In this document: one piece after another, positions 61,001-62,901 of the stretch
Layout of the letters: every line of letters begins with the position of its first letter
Numbering within the stretch: position 1 is the stretch's first letter
Assembly (NCBI GenBank): GCA_907163375.1
Contig: CAJQUW010009227.1
Location: forward strand, 186,001-250,000
Source: Prostheceraeus crozeri
Lineage: Eukaryota > Platyhelminthes > Polycladida > Euryleptidae
Length of the DNA stretch: 64,000 nt
Reading direction: 5' to 3'
Position numbers and translations under genes: made by a program
Notes under the pieces: model-generated
What the model saw: only the letters and a program-made list of their open reading frames with translations
Told to the model about the DNA's origin: nothing
The model's database searches: none

Positions 61001-62901
61001 GATCACATAGTACATTCGCAATACTATTTACATGAACTTCAGACTATATTGAACTTTTTTAACGGCAGTAAAAGTCGCCAAGGATATCAGCGATAACTGC
61101 AAATGTAACTAGCAAAGGTGTGAGGGGGTCTAGGCGTGCCAGGCGAATCATGGCACCCTTTTTCCGAGTCTCTGCGGGCTCCGCCACATGGTGTGATCAT
61201 AGAGTAGGTGTATTAGGTAGAGTGGTAACTCCGCATTTATTAAATCCCCAATGTGTATACACTTTCGATTTTATTAAATGAACTCGAGGGGATATAGTTG
61301 GTAATTGTTGCCAAATGTGAGATATGAAATTTTTTGCAGTTTTGAAGAAATTACAACGGAATTGAGTGATCATGATTGTAATGCAGAAGGAATGATGGTA
61401 TTTTACAGATTCTCAGTGTCATGACAGCCTTGGAGATTTAATGTTTGTTAAATCAGCCATTCGAGGGGTTCCAGTTACTTTCATGCTCAACCTCAAGAGT
61501 GTATTTTCTTAAGCGTGATCATGTCACAGGCAACCTGCCACTGGTAGAGCAAAATCACATAATCAAAGACAATGATCTCAATTAACTTTGAAAGATGTAT
61601 TTGGGTCCACATCACTATTCAGATTCAAGAAATGAAATATGAATTTAGTGAGTCATAAAATCATGCCGGTGAAAATTGAATTACAAACTTGAAATTTCAT
61701 CCAAGAAAGCACTCTCTACCTATATATCCCTACTCTATGATGTGATTGCTTTTTAATTAAGGTGTTCATTTACATTCGTTGAAATCCCTTCTCCAGATGA
61801 GCCTCGCATAGCGCATGCCTCAGTCCTGAACTCTTATTTGCCTATATTGGCTTGCAAAATAATATTGAACTTCACCATACATAAGTCAATCAACTGTCAG
61901 GTGGCTCAATAATTTTAGAATATAGGGAACTTAGAGTTACAAAGTTAGCCAATAGAATCATTCTGGCTGGATGTAGCAACACATCTACAAACACAGTATT
62001 TTTGTTTAGTGCGCCGGGTAAAAGATAATCATTGCGGCCTTTTGAGTATGACTGCATCTTGTTGGCTCCAGTATTCACATTGAGTGTTATTTGACCTCTG
62101 AAAATGACAAATAGCTTCTAGAATCTCTGTGCATCTACTTGTTGCAGTTTTGAAATTTCATTGGTGTCGTTAAACAGAACTTTTTCACCCGAACTTGACA
62201 CTAATGCGTCACATTCACGGCAAATAACTAATTTGCATTTTAGCCGAAGCGAGTAGTACATGCAGTATCATGTTTCAGTTAATATCAACAAATGGCTGTC
62301 ACAAAGCTGCTTGGTCATGTTGCTGCAAATGTCGAAGTTCGAATTTTTAAGATGCATTGAGTCAAGTGTTTGATTATTTGATCATTTCTCTCAAATTTTT
62401 CTGCCGAAAATCGCAGCTTTCTGAAATCTCAAAATCTTGCCGGTTATTCTATTTATCTGCATGTTACACGTGTCTAAAAACTAAGTAAATAAGATTTGTT
62501 TTCTGTATTCAGAAGCAGGCTTGGCACAGAGCCTTTCTTCCATGCGGCCGAGTTGTTATTTCTACCACTCTTATTCCCTTTGTGCTGAGTGTTTAGAAAG
62601 AATGCACCTATTTTACAGGTATTAGGCTTAACCCGACAAGAGTTTGAGCCAAGGTCTCCCGACAGAACTCTACCACAAGGTCACGGCACCGGTCTAGAGT
62701 TATCTATTGACTAACGCATGATAATTTGTTTCAGATCCACCAGCACAGAGTCGGATGGGAATTATTATTGAACCAAAGGAGCTTATCAATGGAAATTCGG
62801 CGAAAGTGTATTGCATATCTCCTGTCGCCCTTCCAAATCCAACTTTGAAGTGGAATATAATGTCACGAAGCCTTTCCAAAAGTATTGTCAGGATTTCACA
62901 A
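999..62901 (+). CDS. F-type lectin / multi-immunoglobulin protein, 18 exons, 3' incomplete
   Basis: Spliced model: 999-1131, 9331-9549, 18035-18198, 23997-24096, 25101-25364, 26372-26550, 27351-27504, 28686-28867, 38743-38896, 38960-39123, 41469-41625, 43409-43590, 44488-44641, 44740-44906, 56632-56788, 56891-57072, 59553-59709, 62735-62901. The total is 3,036 nt (1,012 codons) in one frame without a stop. All introns are GT..AG and all phases agree. Domain order is signal peptide, FTP lectin (exons 2-4), Ig1 (exon 5), then Ig2 to Ig8, each Ig split over two exons; Ig8 is cut by the window edge. Potential N-glycosylation sites are scattered over the FTP and Ig domains, as expected for an extracellular protein. 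FTP domains bind fucose and C2-type Ig arrays mediate adhesion or recognition; an immune or cell-recognition receptor is inferred. I know no named orthologue. The exon set is strong; exons missed in the large introns are possible. Confidence 0.82.
1132..3104 (+). other. Intron 1, first part: nothing recognised
   Basis: AT-rich intronic sequence. The only simple pattern is a short ATT microsatellite near 2668-2681. Open frames here lack protein-like composition, splice partners or recognisable motifs. Confidence 0.5.
3213..3719 (+). pseudogene. LINE ORF2 C-terminal fragment with terminal zinc-knuckle-like motif
   Basis: An open frame running to a TAA at 3717-3719 encodes the tail of a non-LTR element polyprotein. 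It contains the typical TWVLLNRLRSGFGRYKDF stretch, followed by C-x-C-x7-H-x3-C (starting CFCGDPQTPSHVLQC). This tail occurs after the reverse transcriptase in R1/jockey-type LINEs. Endonuclease and RT domains are absent because of 5' truncation. The clade cannot be fixed from this fragment. Confidence 0.65.
3820..4017. repeat. Near-perfect palindrome, ~95 bp arms, 7-base loop
   Basis: The left arm 3820-3914 and right arm 3922-4017 are reverse complements with only a few differences; the loop is CTTCATC. It is flanked on both sides by TA microsatellite (3776-3788 and from about 4018), so it may be a foldback MITE inserted at TA, or a template-switch product formed during LINE insertion. Confidence 0.8.
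4445..6237 (+). other. Intron 1, middle part: nothing recognised
   Basis: AT-rich intronic sequence. Short open frames on both strands have no recognisable motif, no paired splice signals and biased low-complexity composition. Confidence 0.5.
6238..7035. mobile_element. piggyBac-like non-autonomous element (putative)
   Basis: TTAA at 6238-6241 is followed by CCTTTTCAGCCCGG. At the other end, inverted, CCGAAGGGCGG precedes a terminus reading CCTGAAAGGG then TTAA (7032-7035). TTAA target duplication with CCYTTTCAG-type termini is the piggyBac-superfamily signature. Similarity between the ends covers only about 15-20 bp, and the ~790 bp interior shows no transposase. Confidence 0.45.
7194..7412 (+). 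mobile_element. tRNA-derived SINE, family A, copy 1
   Basis: The tRNA-like head has an A-box-like GGCTTTGTGGCAGAGT and a B-box-like GCGTTCAAATCTC, followed by a tail shared with 24767-24990 and, inverted, 62512-62694 (common blocks include TTCTTGCTAA and AATGTGCTTC). The head cannot fold into a normal tRNA with an acceptor stem, so this is a retroposon and not a tRNA gene. Confidence 0.7.
7477..7665 (-). mobile_element. tRNA-derived SINE, family B, copy 1
   Basis: Read on the minus strand, it has an A-box-like GCGTGGCCTAGTGAGG and a B-box-like GGTTCGATTCC, then a tail ending TCATTCTCTTTAGATATT-like. The same unit occurs at 38095-38294 in the same orientation, sharing GAAGTCCGC, AAAAGGAATGCGAG and GAAGGCAGAAGTCATCTC. 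Its body is unrelated to family A. Confidence 0.65.
8110..8252 (-). mobile_element. tRNA-like SINE head, family C (putative)
   Basis: The minus strand reads GTGATAGCTCAGTTGGCG (good A-box) and, about 45 bases later, GAGGTTCTAGTC (good B-box). The spacer is tRNA-sized, but no stable acceptor pairing is visible. Only one copy was found in the window, so SINE versus tRNA pseudogene is unresolved. Confidence 0.45.
8605..8798 (+). repeat. Dispersed repeat family D, copy 1
   Basis: It aligns over its whole length with the reverse complement of 50641-50826. Shared blocks include TCGCACGCATTTTCAC, CATTGGGTTAGAATCAGTC, CATGCCCCAACTTA and GGATGTGCCGCGACCTTGAG. No terminal repeats or coding motif were recognised. 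Confidence 0.7.
8886..9008 (+). pseudogene. RTE-like LINE tail fragment (short)
   Basis: The frame GKMTDTMMQQQLRWFGHVGR carries the LRWFGHV motif, common near the C-terminus of RTE-type and related LINE polyproteins just after the reverse transcriptase. It spans only about 40 codons and then a stop, so it is a relic. Confidence 0.45.
9331..9549 (+). CDS. Exon 2: N-terminal part of F-type lectin (FTP) domain
   Basis: The acceptor is TTTTTCAG/ATTACT and the donor ACA/GTAAGT; phases are 1 in and 1 out. The 73 codons include the FTP hallmark HDDIIPWWRLDMG, preceded by Cys-x5-Cys (YTCTKTKCH). In characterised F-type lectins fucose contacts follow H-x24-R-x-D-x4-[RK]. Here the nearest fit is H-x25-R-L-D with Val where the last basic residue is expected, so sugar binding may be altered. 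One NVS glycosylation sequon follows. Confidence 0.85.
9550..12969 (+). other. Intron 2, first part
   Basis: Mostly featureless AT-rich sequence. A GC-richer patch at about 10840-11000 begins TAGAGGTGTGCGTAGCCGACC, resembling hAT-type element starts, and about 11700-11760 has repeated GGGTCGGGTTAGGGTT-like runs. No matching second terminus was found, so no element is called. The open frames at 10771-11118 fall within this patch and are not credible genes. Confidence 0.4.
12970..13450 (+). repeat. Dispersed repeat family E, copy 2 (uninterrupted)
   Basis: It aligns with both halves of 3105-4440 and, inverted, with 58660-58935. It lacks the LINE insertion of copy 1 and therefore shows the empty-site arrangement. 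Confidence 0.65.
13830..14240 (-). pseudogene. Penelope-like element remnant (RT tail and GIY-YIG endonuclease start)
   Basis: The minus strand encodes, in shifting frames, LPKHEHELLRQTLQRNGYS (matching the end of Penelope-like RT, where a block like LxxTLxxNGY is common) and then SRLVREFSCTCGGKYIGQTE. The latter is the CxCG..YIGQT start of the GIY-YIG endonuclease that follows RT in these elements. Stops and at least one frameshift separate the two pieces. It is a decayed fragment with no upstream RT core. Confidence 0.65.
14271..14899. mobile_element. hAT-like MITE with 7-8 bp target-site duplication
   Basis: The termini are inverted: CAAGGTTGCTA at 14278-14288 and TAGCAACCTTG at 14881-14891, with weaker similarity extending inward (both arms carry TTGGG/CCCAAGCCC blocks). 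The flanks carry TTCTGTGC at 14271-14278 and 14892-14899, consistent with the 8-bp duplication of hAT elements; the boundary C could belong to either. The interior (~590 bp) encodes nothing recognisable. Confidence 0.6.
14900..18034 (+). other. Intron 2, last part: nothing recognised
   Basis: AT-rich sequence. Open frames such as 15065-15259 and 15565-15855 have no recognisable motif and no splice partners compatible with the main gene. Confidence 0.5.
18035..18198 (+). CDS. Exon 3: middle part of F-type lectin domain
   Basis: The acceptor is CCTTTTTTAG/TTAACA and the donor AAAAAA/GTAAGT; phases are 1 in and 0 out. It encodes DLQVLLAMESP..., then RYTICNTVRGP and YSVIVQCKK, matching the FTP core where a strand carrying the ligand-loop residues is followed by two cysteines. 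It joins exon 2 and exon 4 without breaking the frame. Confidence 0.8.
18199..20161 (+). other. Intron 3, first part: nothing recognised
   Basis: AT-rich intronic DNA without supported genes or obvious repeats. Confidence 0.5.
20162..20790. mobile_element. Foldback element: ~250 bp inverted arms, 8-bp direct repeat flanks
   Basis: Arms at about 20172-20423 and 20528-20780 are near-identical reverse complements around a ~104 bp spacer. GATTCGTC occurs immediately outside on both sides (20162-20169 and 20783-20790), consistent with an 8-bp target-site duplication. Each arm begins with a repeated GTCATTTAGGC motif. Open frames inside it are artefacts of the repeat. No transposase is present. 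Confidence 0.75.
20791..23996 (+). other. Intron 3, last part: nothing recognised
   Basis: AT-rich intronic DNA. No credible exon, repeat copy or RNA gene was seen. Confidence 0.5.
23997..24096 (+). CDS. Exon 4: C-terminal part of F-type lectin domain
   Basis: The acceptor is CCTTTTTAG/CCTACT and the donor GCAG/GTAAAC; phases are 0 in and 1 out. The 33 codons encode PTPGRYIVLRR... and CSYLTICEVDIW, the diagnostic FTP ending (GRYV...LTLCEVEV in characterised fucolectins). This short exon clinches the domain assignment. Confidence 0.87.
24767..24990 (+). mobile_element. tRNA-derived SINE, family A, copy 2
   Basis: The head GGTGTAGTCTTGTGGTAGAG (A-box) and TTGGTTCAAACCGAT (B-box region) are followed by the family A tail, with ATTCTTGCTAAACATTCA, AACTCGGCCACATGGAAGAA and CCAATGTGCTTCAGAGTG. 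This copy lies in the intron just before the Ig1 exon. Confidence 0.75.
25101..25364 (+). CDS. Exon 5: complete immunoglobulin domain 1
   Basis: The acceptor is GGATTTCAG/GTCAGC and the donor CGAT/GTAAGT; phases are 1 and 1. It encodes a full Ig fold in 88 codons: first-Cys strand KELMITCKTEP, core Trp in VYAWTFGN, second Cys in ISVYCFVNN, with an NIS sequon. Unlike Ig2-Ig8 it is not split by an intron, so it probably has a separate origin from the duplicated array. Confidence 0.82.
26372..26550 (+). CDS. Exon 6: Ig domain 2, first half
   Basis: The acceptor is CCTTGTAG/ATCCAC and the donor CCCAG/GTATGT; phases are 1 in and 0 out. It starts with the YPP linker used by later Ig exons and contains the first-Cys strand TTTLVCRVGEANPP and an NQT sequon. 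The canonical core Trp is Tyr here (KVDYRYN). A short motif starting CTCTACCTA, just upstream at 26331-26352, recurs at 61714-61735. Confidence 0.78.
27351..27504 (+). CDS. Exon 7: Ig domain 2, second half
   Basis: The acceptor is TTATTTCAG/TTATCC and the donor TTACT/GTAAGT; phases are 0 in and 1 out; length 154 nt, as in the second halves of Ig3 and Ig5. By position it matches the second-Cys strand, but the residue is Phe (NNKFISFKLTH), so Ig2 cannot form the standard disulfide. Confidence 0.72.
28064..28427. repeat. Large inverted repeat, ~155 bp arms
   Basis: Arms 28064-28218 and 28272-28427 are near-perfect reverse complements around a ~53 bp spacer; the ends read TCCATTTTTTCGAATTTTTG and its complement. 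No target-site duplication is evident. It lies in the intron between Ig2 and Ig3 and resembles a foldback MITE. Confidence 0.75.
28686..28867 (+). CDS. Exon 8: Ig domain 3, first half (type alpha)
   Basis: The acceptor is CTCCTTTCAG/TTCCTC and the donor CCAGTG/GTAAGT; phases are 1 in and 0 out; length 182 nt, identical to the first halves of Ig5 and Ig7. The linker is FPP, with the first-Cys strand SIFTCNVPQSRP and core Trp in SVFWQI. Confidence 0.8.
30001..32631 (-). pseudogene. LINE ORF2: APE endonuclease and reverse transcriptase, broken
   Basis: The endonuclease part shows LCSNARSVVKK, CSETWLS, GGGVAIWIRN, MCGDFNRF and LDYLLF. RT shows RPISVLRFPAKILEKIV, QYGFRAKSSTQCAL, SGIPQGSILGPF and the catalytic VKYADDT box. 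Lesions: a frameshift at the A5 run 31808-31812, TAG at 30932-30934 right after the motif A KAFD, and a second frameshift near 30600-30610. Motif A reads SYYYTKAFD where the first catalytic Asp should stand. The frame opens at a TTG overlapping the ORF1 stop; no ATG precedes the endonuclease domain. Confidence 0.85.
32628..33422 (-). CDS. LINE ORF1, putative nucleic-acid-binding protein
   Basis: 264 codons from an ATG at 33422, intact. Residues about 60-110 (LENQKLLESKCENLQTELD and neighbours) look coiled-coil; the following RRMNLIVAGLLEDDSGSLE and TKRIGKLIPGKSRLLRIQC resemble the RRM-like/C-terminal region of LINE ORF1 proteins that package element RNA. The C-terminus is very basic (MQRKRNKELRDELRQRRSRN). 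The end overlaps the ORF2 reading frame by a few bases. Confidence 0.75.
   Translation of the reverse strand: MATKTPMKFENVKRMSQGQISKLTKEQLSSALKDAIYTVQAKPSDSSVITRADLEDILDSKLVSFLHQFETKMSSILENQKLLESKCENLQTELDDLKNLEAFTDPTHLTDKVEENVVSEVMQRHDRRMNLIVAGLLEDDSGSLEARAANDYEKLKSIFLGIGVQSFDVTSTKRIGKLIPGKSRLLRIQCSSTHSKYEILRRSQYLRHHPPYNRVFINPDLTEMQRKRNKELRDELRQRRSRNEDVIIQHGRVIHRTNAKLDFH
33461..33544 (-). other. tRNA-like sequence in the LINE 5' UTR
   Basis: The minus strand reads GTGGTAGTATCATCGACTGG (A-box-like) and then CGTGTGTTCGAATCTACC (B-box GTTCGAATC), ending about 40 bases before the ORF1 ATG. It could be an internal pol III-type promoter, a captured SINE head or chance. No cloverleaf with a convincing acceptor stem is visible. 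Confidence 0.45.
33958..36540 (+). other. Intron 8 between LINE and mariner
   Basis: Mostly featureless AT-rich DNA. A weak, imperfect inverted repeat (arms about 50 bases, around 35980-36030 and 36065-36115) has ends like TTCCTTGGCAG and CTGACAAGGAA, and could be a decayed MITE. Open frames have no recognisable domain. Confidence 0.4.
36541..37967 (+). mobile_element. Mariner-like transposon with 74-bp terminal inverted repeats
   Basis: TA at 36541-36542 and 37966-37967 is the target duplication. The TIRs start CCGGGTAGTCAAAAAGTCC and pair over about 74 bases with very few mismatches. The element is 1,423 bp and encodes one transposase between the TIRs. Near-identical TIRs suggest recent insertion, but the transposase carries an internal stop and a frameshift, so it is non-autonomous now. 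Confidence 0.92.
36792..37843 (+). pseudogene. Mariner-superfamily transposase (D,D41D-like), broken
   Basis: Reading starts at the ATG 36792 (MGDLPIEEKVYLASW). An in-frame TAG lies at 36861-36863. The helix-turn-helix part follows (VEETRQLIPNDPTLSIDDIA). A frameshift near 37070-37085 moves the reading to the frame of 37157-37843. Catalytic residues are visible: Asp in TFSDECSFHLNG, Asp in FQQDGASCH and Asp in SPDLTVCDSFLW. 41 residues separate the last two, fitting the DD41D ('rosa'-type) group rather than DD34D mariner. WPARSPDL is the usual motif before the third residue. Confidence 0.85.
38095..38294 (-). mobile_element. tRNA-derived SINE, family B, copy 2
   Basis: The same unit as 7477-7665 and in the same orientation. 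The tRNA-like B-box (ATCGATTCGAAGTCC on the plus strand) and the block GGAATGCGAGTGAAGGCAG are conserved, but this copy carries a small insertion next to the B-box. Confidence 0.65.
38743..38896 (+). CDS. Exon 9: Ig domain 3, second half
   Basis: The acceptor is TTTGTTACAG/GTTTAC and the donor CAAAA/GTAAGA; phases are 0 in and 1 out; 154 nt. The second-Cys strand is GFQIQCVINH, with an NHT sequon. It is separated from its first half by a 9.9 kb intron full of transposons. Confidence 0.8.
38960..39123 (+). CDS. Exon 10: Ig domain 4, first half (type beta)
   Basis: The acceptor is ATTTTTTAG/AGGCTC and the donor GGAGCT/GTAAGT; phases are 1 in and 0 out; 164 nt. The first-Cys strand is RIVITCDIPECYPPPT and the core Trp is in TVSWIG. 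The intron before it is only 63 bases, the shortest in the gene, similar to the 98- and 102-base introns that join the Ig5/6 and Ig6/7 domains. Confidence 0.82.
39494..40216. repeat. Very large inverted repeat (~330-360 bp arms, 34-base spacer)
   Basis: Arms 39494-39819 and 39854-40216 are reverse complements with a few small indels (the right arm is longer). The outer ends carry CGGGAGCT and AGCTCCCG. No clear target-site duplication. The structure could form a ~700-base RNA hairpin in the pre-mRNA of the Ig gene. No coding potential. Confidence 0.78.
41469..41625 (+). CDS. Exon 11: Ig domain 4, second half
   Basis: The acceptor is ACATTTCAG/GTACGA and the donor GGAAT/GTGAGT; phases are 0 in and 1 out; 157 nt. 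The second-Cys strand is EKSVACNVSQNLL, with an NVS sequon. The exon length and the pattern L..N.L..WN...C.V match the second half of Ig6. Confidence 0.8.
41960..42340. repeat. Compound tandem and inverted repeats
   Basis: First, about three tandem copies of a 20-odd base unit containing TGGATAAAGCATAGA (41960-42048). Next, a short TIR pair GTATACCAGATTATT / AATAATCTGGCATAC (42049-42063 and 42170-42184). Directly adjacent is an inverted repeat with ~40 bp arms (42186-42226 and 42293-42337) around CCCTCGGG-type sequence. This looks like nested MITEs. Confidence 0.6.
43409..43590 (+). CDS. Exon 12: Ig domain 5, first half (type alpha)
   Basis: The acceptor is CTTCCAACAG/TTCCTC and the donor AGTGAA/GTGAGT; phases are 1 in and 0 out; 182 nt. 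It encodes STFRCVIPESNPVSKIEW. The PESNPVS-I-W block recurs in Ig7 (TTFECNVPESNPVSEIKW), direct evidence that the two alpha domains are duplicates. Confidence 0.85.
43591..44487 (+). other. Intron 12: nothing recognised
   Basis: About 900 bases of intronic sequence between the halves of Ig5, somewhat GC-richer around 43850-44280, without supported features. Confidence 0.4.
44488..44641 (+). CDS. Exon 13: Ig domain 5, second half
   Basis: The acceptor is TAATTTCAG/ACGTTT and the donor GAAAT/GTAAGT; phases are 0 in and 1 out; 154 nt. The second-Cys strand is GYRLLCAVSHQRLG, with an NST sequon. GTG..STL and KE...VK positions are shared with the second half of Ig7. Confidence 0.85.
44740..44906 (+). 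CDS. Exon 14: Ig domain 6, first half (type beta)
   Basis: The acceptor is ACCTTACAG/ATCCGC and the donor CAAGAG/GTAAGT; phases are 1 in and 0 out; 167 nt, the same as Ig8's first half. It encodes SVRIYCIAPKTIPAPTVQWN. The pattern V.YCI.P...P.PT..WNI.S.SLS is shared with Ig8. Confidence 0.85.
45640..46160 (+). pseudogene. RTE-type LINE C-terminal fragment, decayed
   Basis: Fragments such as AVEMWMYRRILKISW, LKTKKLVFIGHYADR and a later basic segment follow the usual order at the C-terminus of RTE-type polyproteins (A-EMW-YRR-L-ISW, then K-L-F-GH). Several stops and frameshifts interrupt it. No RT core is present upstream. Confidence 0.65.
46161..48180 (+). other. Intron 14, part: nothing firmly recognised
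   Basis: AT-rich sequence. The minus-strand stretch 47450-47770 has weak LTR-retrotransposon-like composition (FCCFEEVKALSNRR) but no motif firm enough to call. Confidence 0.35.
48181..48345. mobile_element. Small MITE, ~40-bp inverted ends, TTAA at both borders
   Basis: The ends 48181-48220 and 48307-48345 are imperfect inverted repeats carrying GTAAACCAACATTTCGC and its near-complement; TTAA occurs at both outer borders. A second internal pair, AAAGCAGAGGA / TCTCTGCTTT, gives the 165 bp element strong secondary structure. Confidence 0.6.
49519..49640. repeat. Hairpin inverted repeat, ~55 bp arms
   Basis: Left arm 49519-49575 and right arm 49584-49640 are reverse complements (the core block TATGACGTATTATTGAAA recurs inverted) around about 8 bases. 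No coding content. Confidence 0.75.
50641..50826 (-). repeat. Dispersed repeat family D, copy 2
   Basis: The reverse complement of 8605-8798, with about 80% visible agreement. The open frame starting at 50797 begins inside this repeat and has no recognisable domain. Confidence 0.7.
50827..56631 (+). other. Intron 14, last part: nothing recognised
   Basis: About 5.8 kb of AT-rich DNA before the second half of Ig6. The stretch 53923-54018 has splice-like borders but does not fit the phase of this intron (an in-frame TAG appears), so it is not added to the gene. Confidence 0.45.
56632..56788 (+). CDS. Exon 15: Ig domain 6, second half
   Basis: The acceptor is ATTTCCAG/AAAATA and the donor AGCAT/GTGAGT; phases are 0 in and 1 out; 157 nt. 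The second-Cys strand is EELKCMVFHELLP. It matches the second half of Ig4 in length and in the WN...C.V..LL spacing. It is 11.7 kb away from its first half. Confidence 0.8.
56891..57072 (+). CDS. Exon 16: Ig domain 7, first half (type alpha)
   Basis: The acceptor is CAACTTACAG/ATCCAC and the donor GTAAAG/GTAACA; phases are 1 in and 0 out; 182 nt. It encodes TTFECNVPESNPVSEIKW, with NLT and NVS sequons. The nearest relative within the gene is Ig5. Confidence 0.84.
57073..58659 (+). other. Intron 16, first part: nothing recognised
   Basis: AT-rich, with a C-rich patch at about 57760-57850. Open frames at 58036-58641 have no domain and partly overlap the start of a repeat E copy. Confidence 0.4.
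58660..58935 (-). repeat. Dispersed repeat family E, copy 3 (inverted)
   Basis: The reverse complement aligns with 4150-4440 and 13190-13450. Shared blocks include TAATAATGATCGGAAGG, GAATTCTTCGAATCTGA and TTTTTGCCCACTTAATA. Confidence 0.65.
59553..59709 (+). CDS. Exon 17: Ig domain 7, second half
   Basis: The acceptor is CCTTTCCAG/AAGACG and the donor GAAAT/GTAAGA; phases are 0 in and 1 out; 157 nt. The second-Cys strand is EFKIICVVSQQQLQG. GTGLRSTLTLTTVK parallels GTGINSTLLFTNIK of Ig5. Confidence 0.84.
59818..60085 (-). pseudogene. Possible decayed SV2-like / MFS transporter fragment
   Basis: The minus-strand frame contains SEICGVGFILPATDLTDND, later SMADNIQ, a stop, then RYCSDW. The order (M)E..xxGFILPA..DL.L..., then a MADxxGRRYxxxW block, resembles transmembrane segments 1-2 of SV2-like members of the major facilitator superfamily. 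It has no introns or neighbours, so it would be a relic. Weak evidence. Confidence 0.22.
60086..62511 (+). other. Intron 17: mostly nothing recognised
   Basis: AT-rich DNA. A 22-base motif beginning CTCTACCT at 61714-61735 is identical to one at 26331-26352 just upstream of Ig2. No other feature is supported. Confidence 0.45.
62512..62694 (-). mobile_element. tRNA-derived SINE, family A, copy 3
   Basis: Reverse-oriented copy of the 7194 and 24767 elements. On the minus strand it reads CTTGTGGTAGAGTTC (A-box) and TTGGCTCAAACTC (B-box region), then CTTTCTAAACACTCAGCAC and ATGGAAGAAAGG. It ends only about 40 bases before the Ig8 exon, inside the splice-acceptor-proximal intron. Confidence 0.75.
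62735..62901 (+). CDS. Exon 18: Ig domain 8, first half (type beta); last exon in window
   Basis: The acceptor is TTGTTTCAG/ATCCAC and the donor TCACAA/GTAAGT; phases are 1 in and 0 out; 167 nt. It encodes SAKVYCISPVALPNPTLKWN. By analogy with Ig4 and Ig6, a second-half exon of about 157 nt must lie beyond 64000. Confidence 0.83.
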
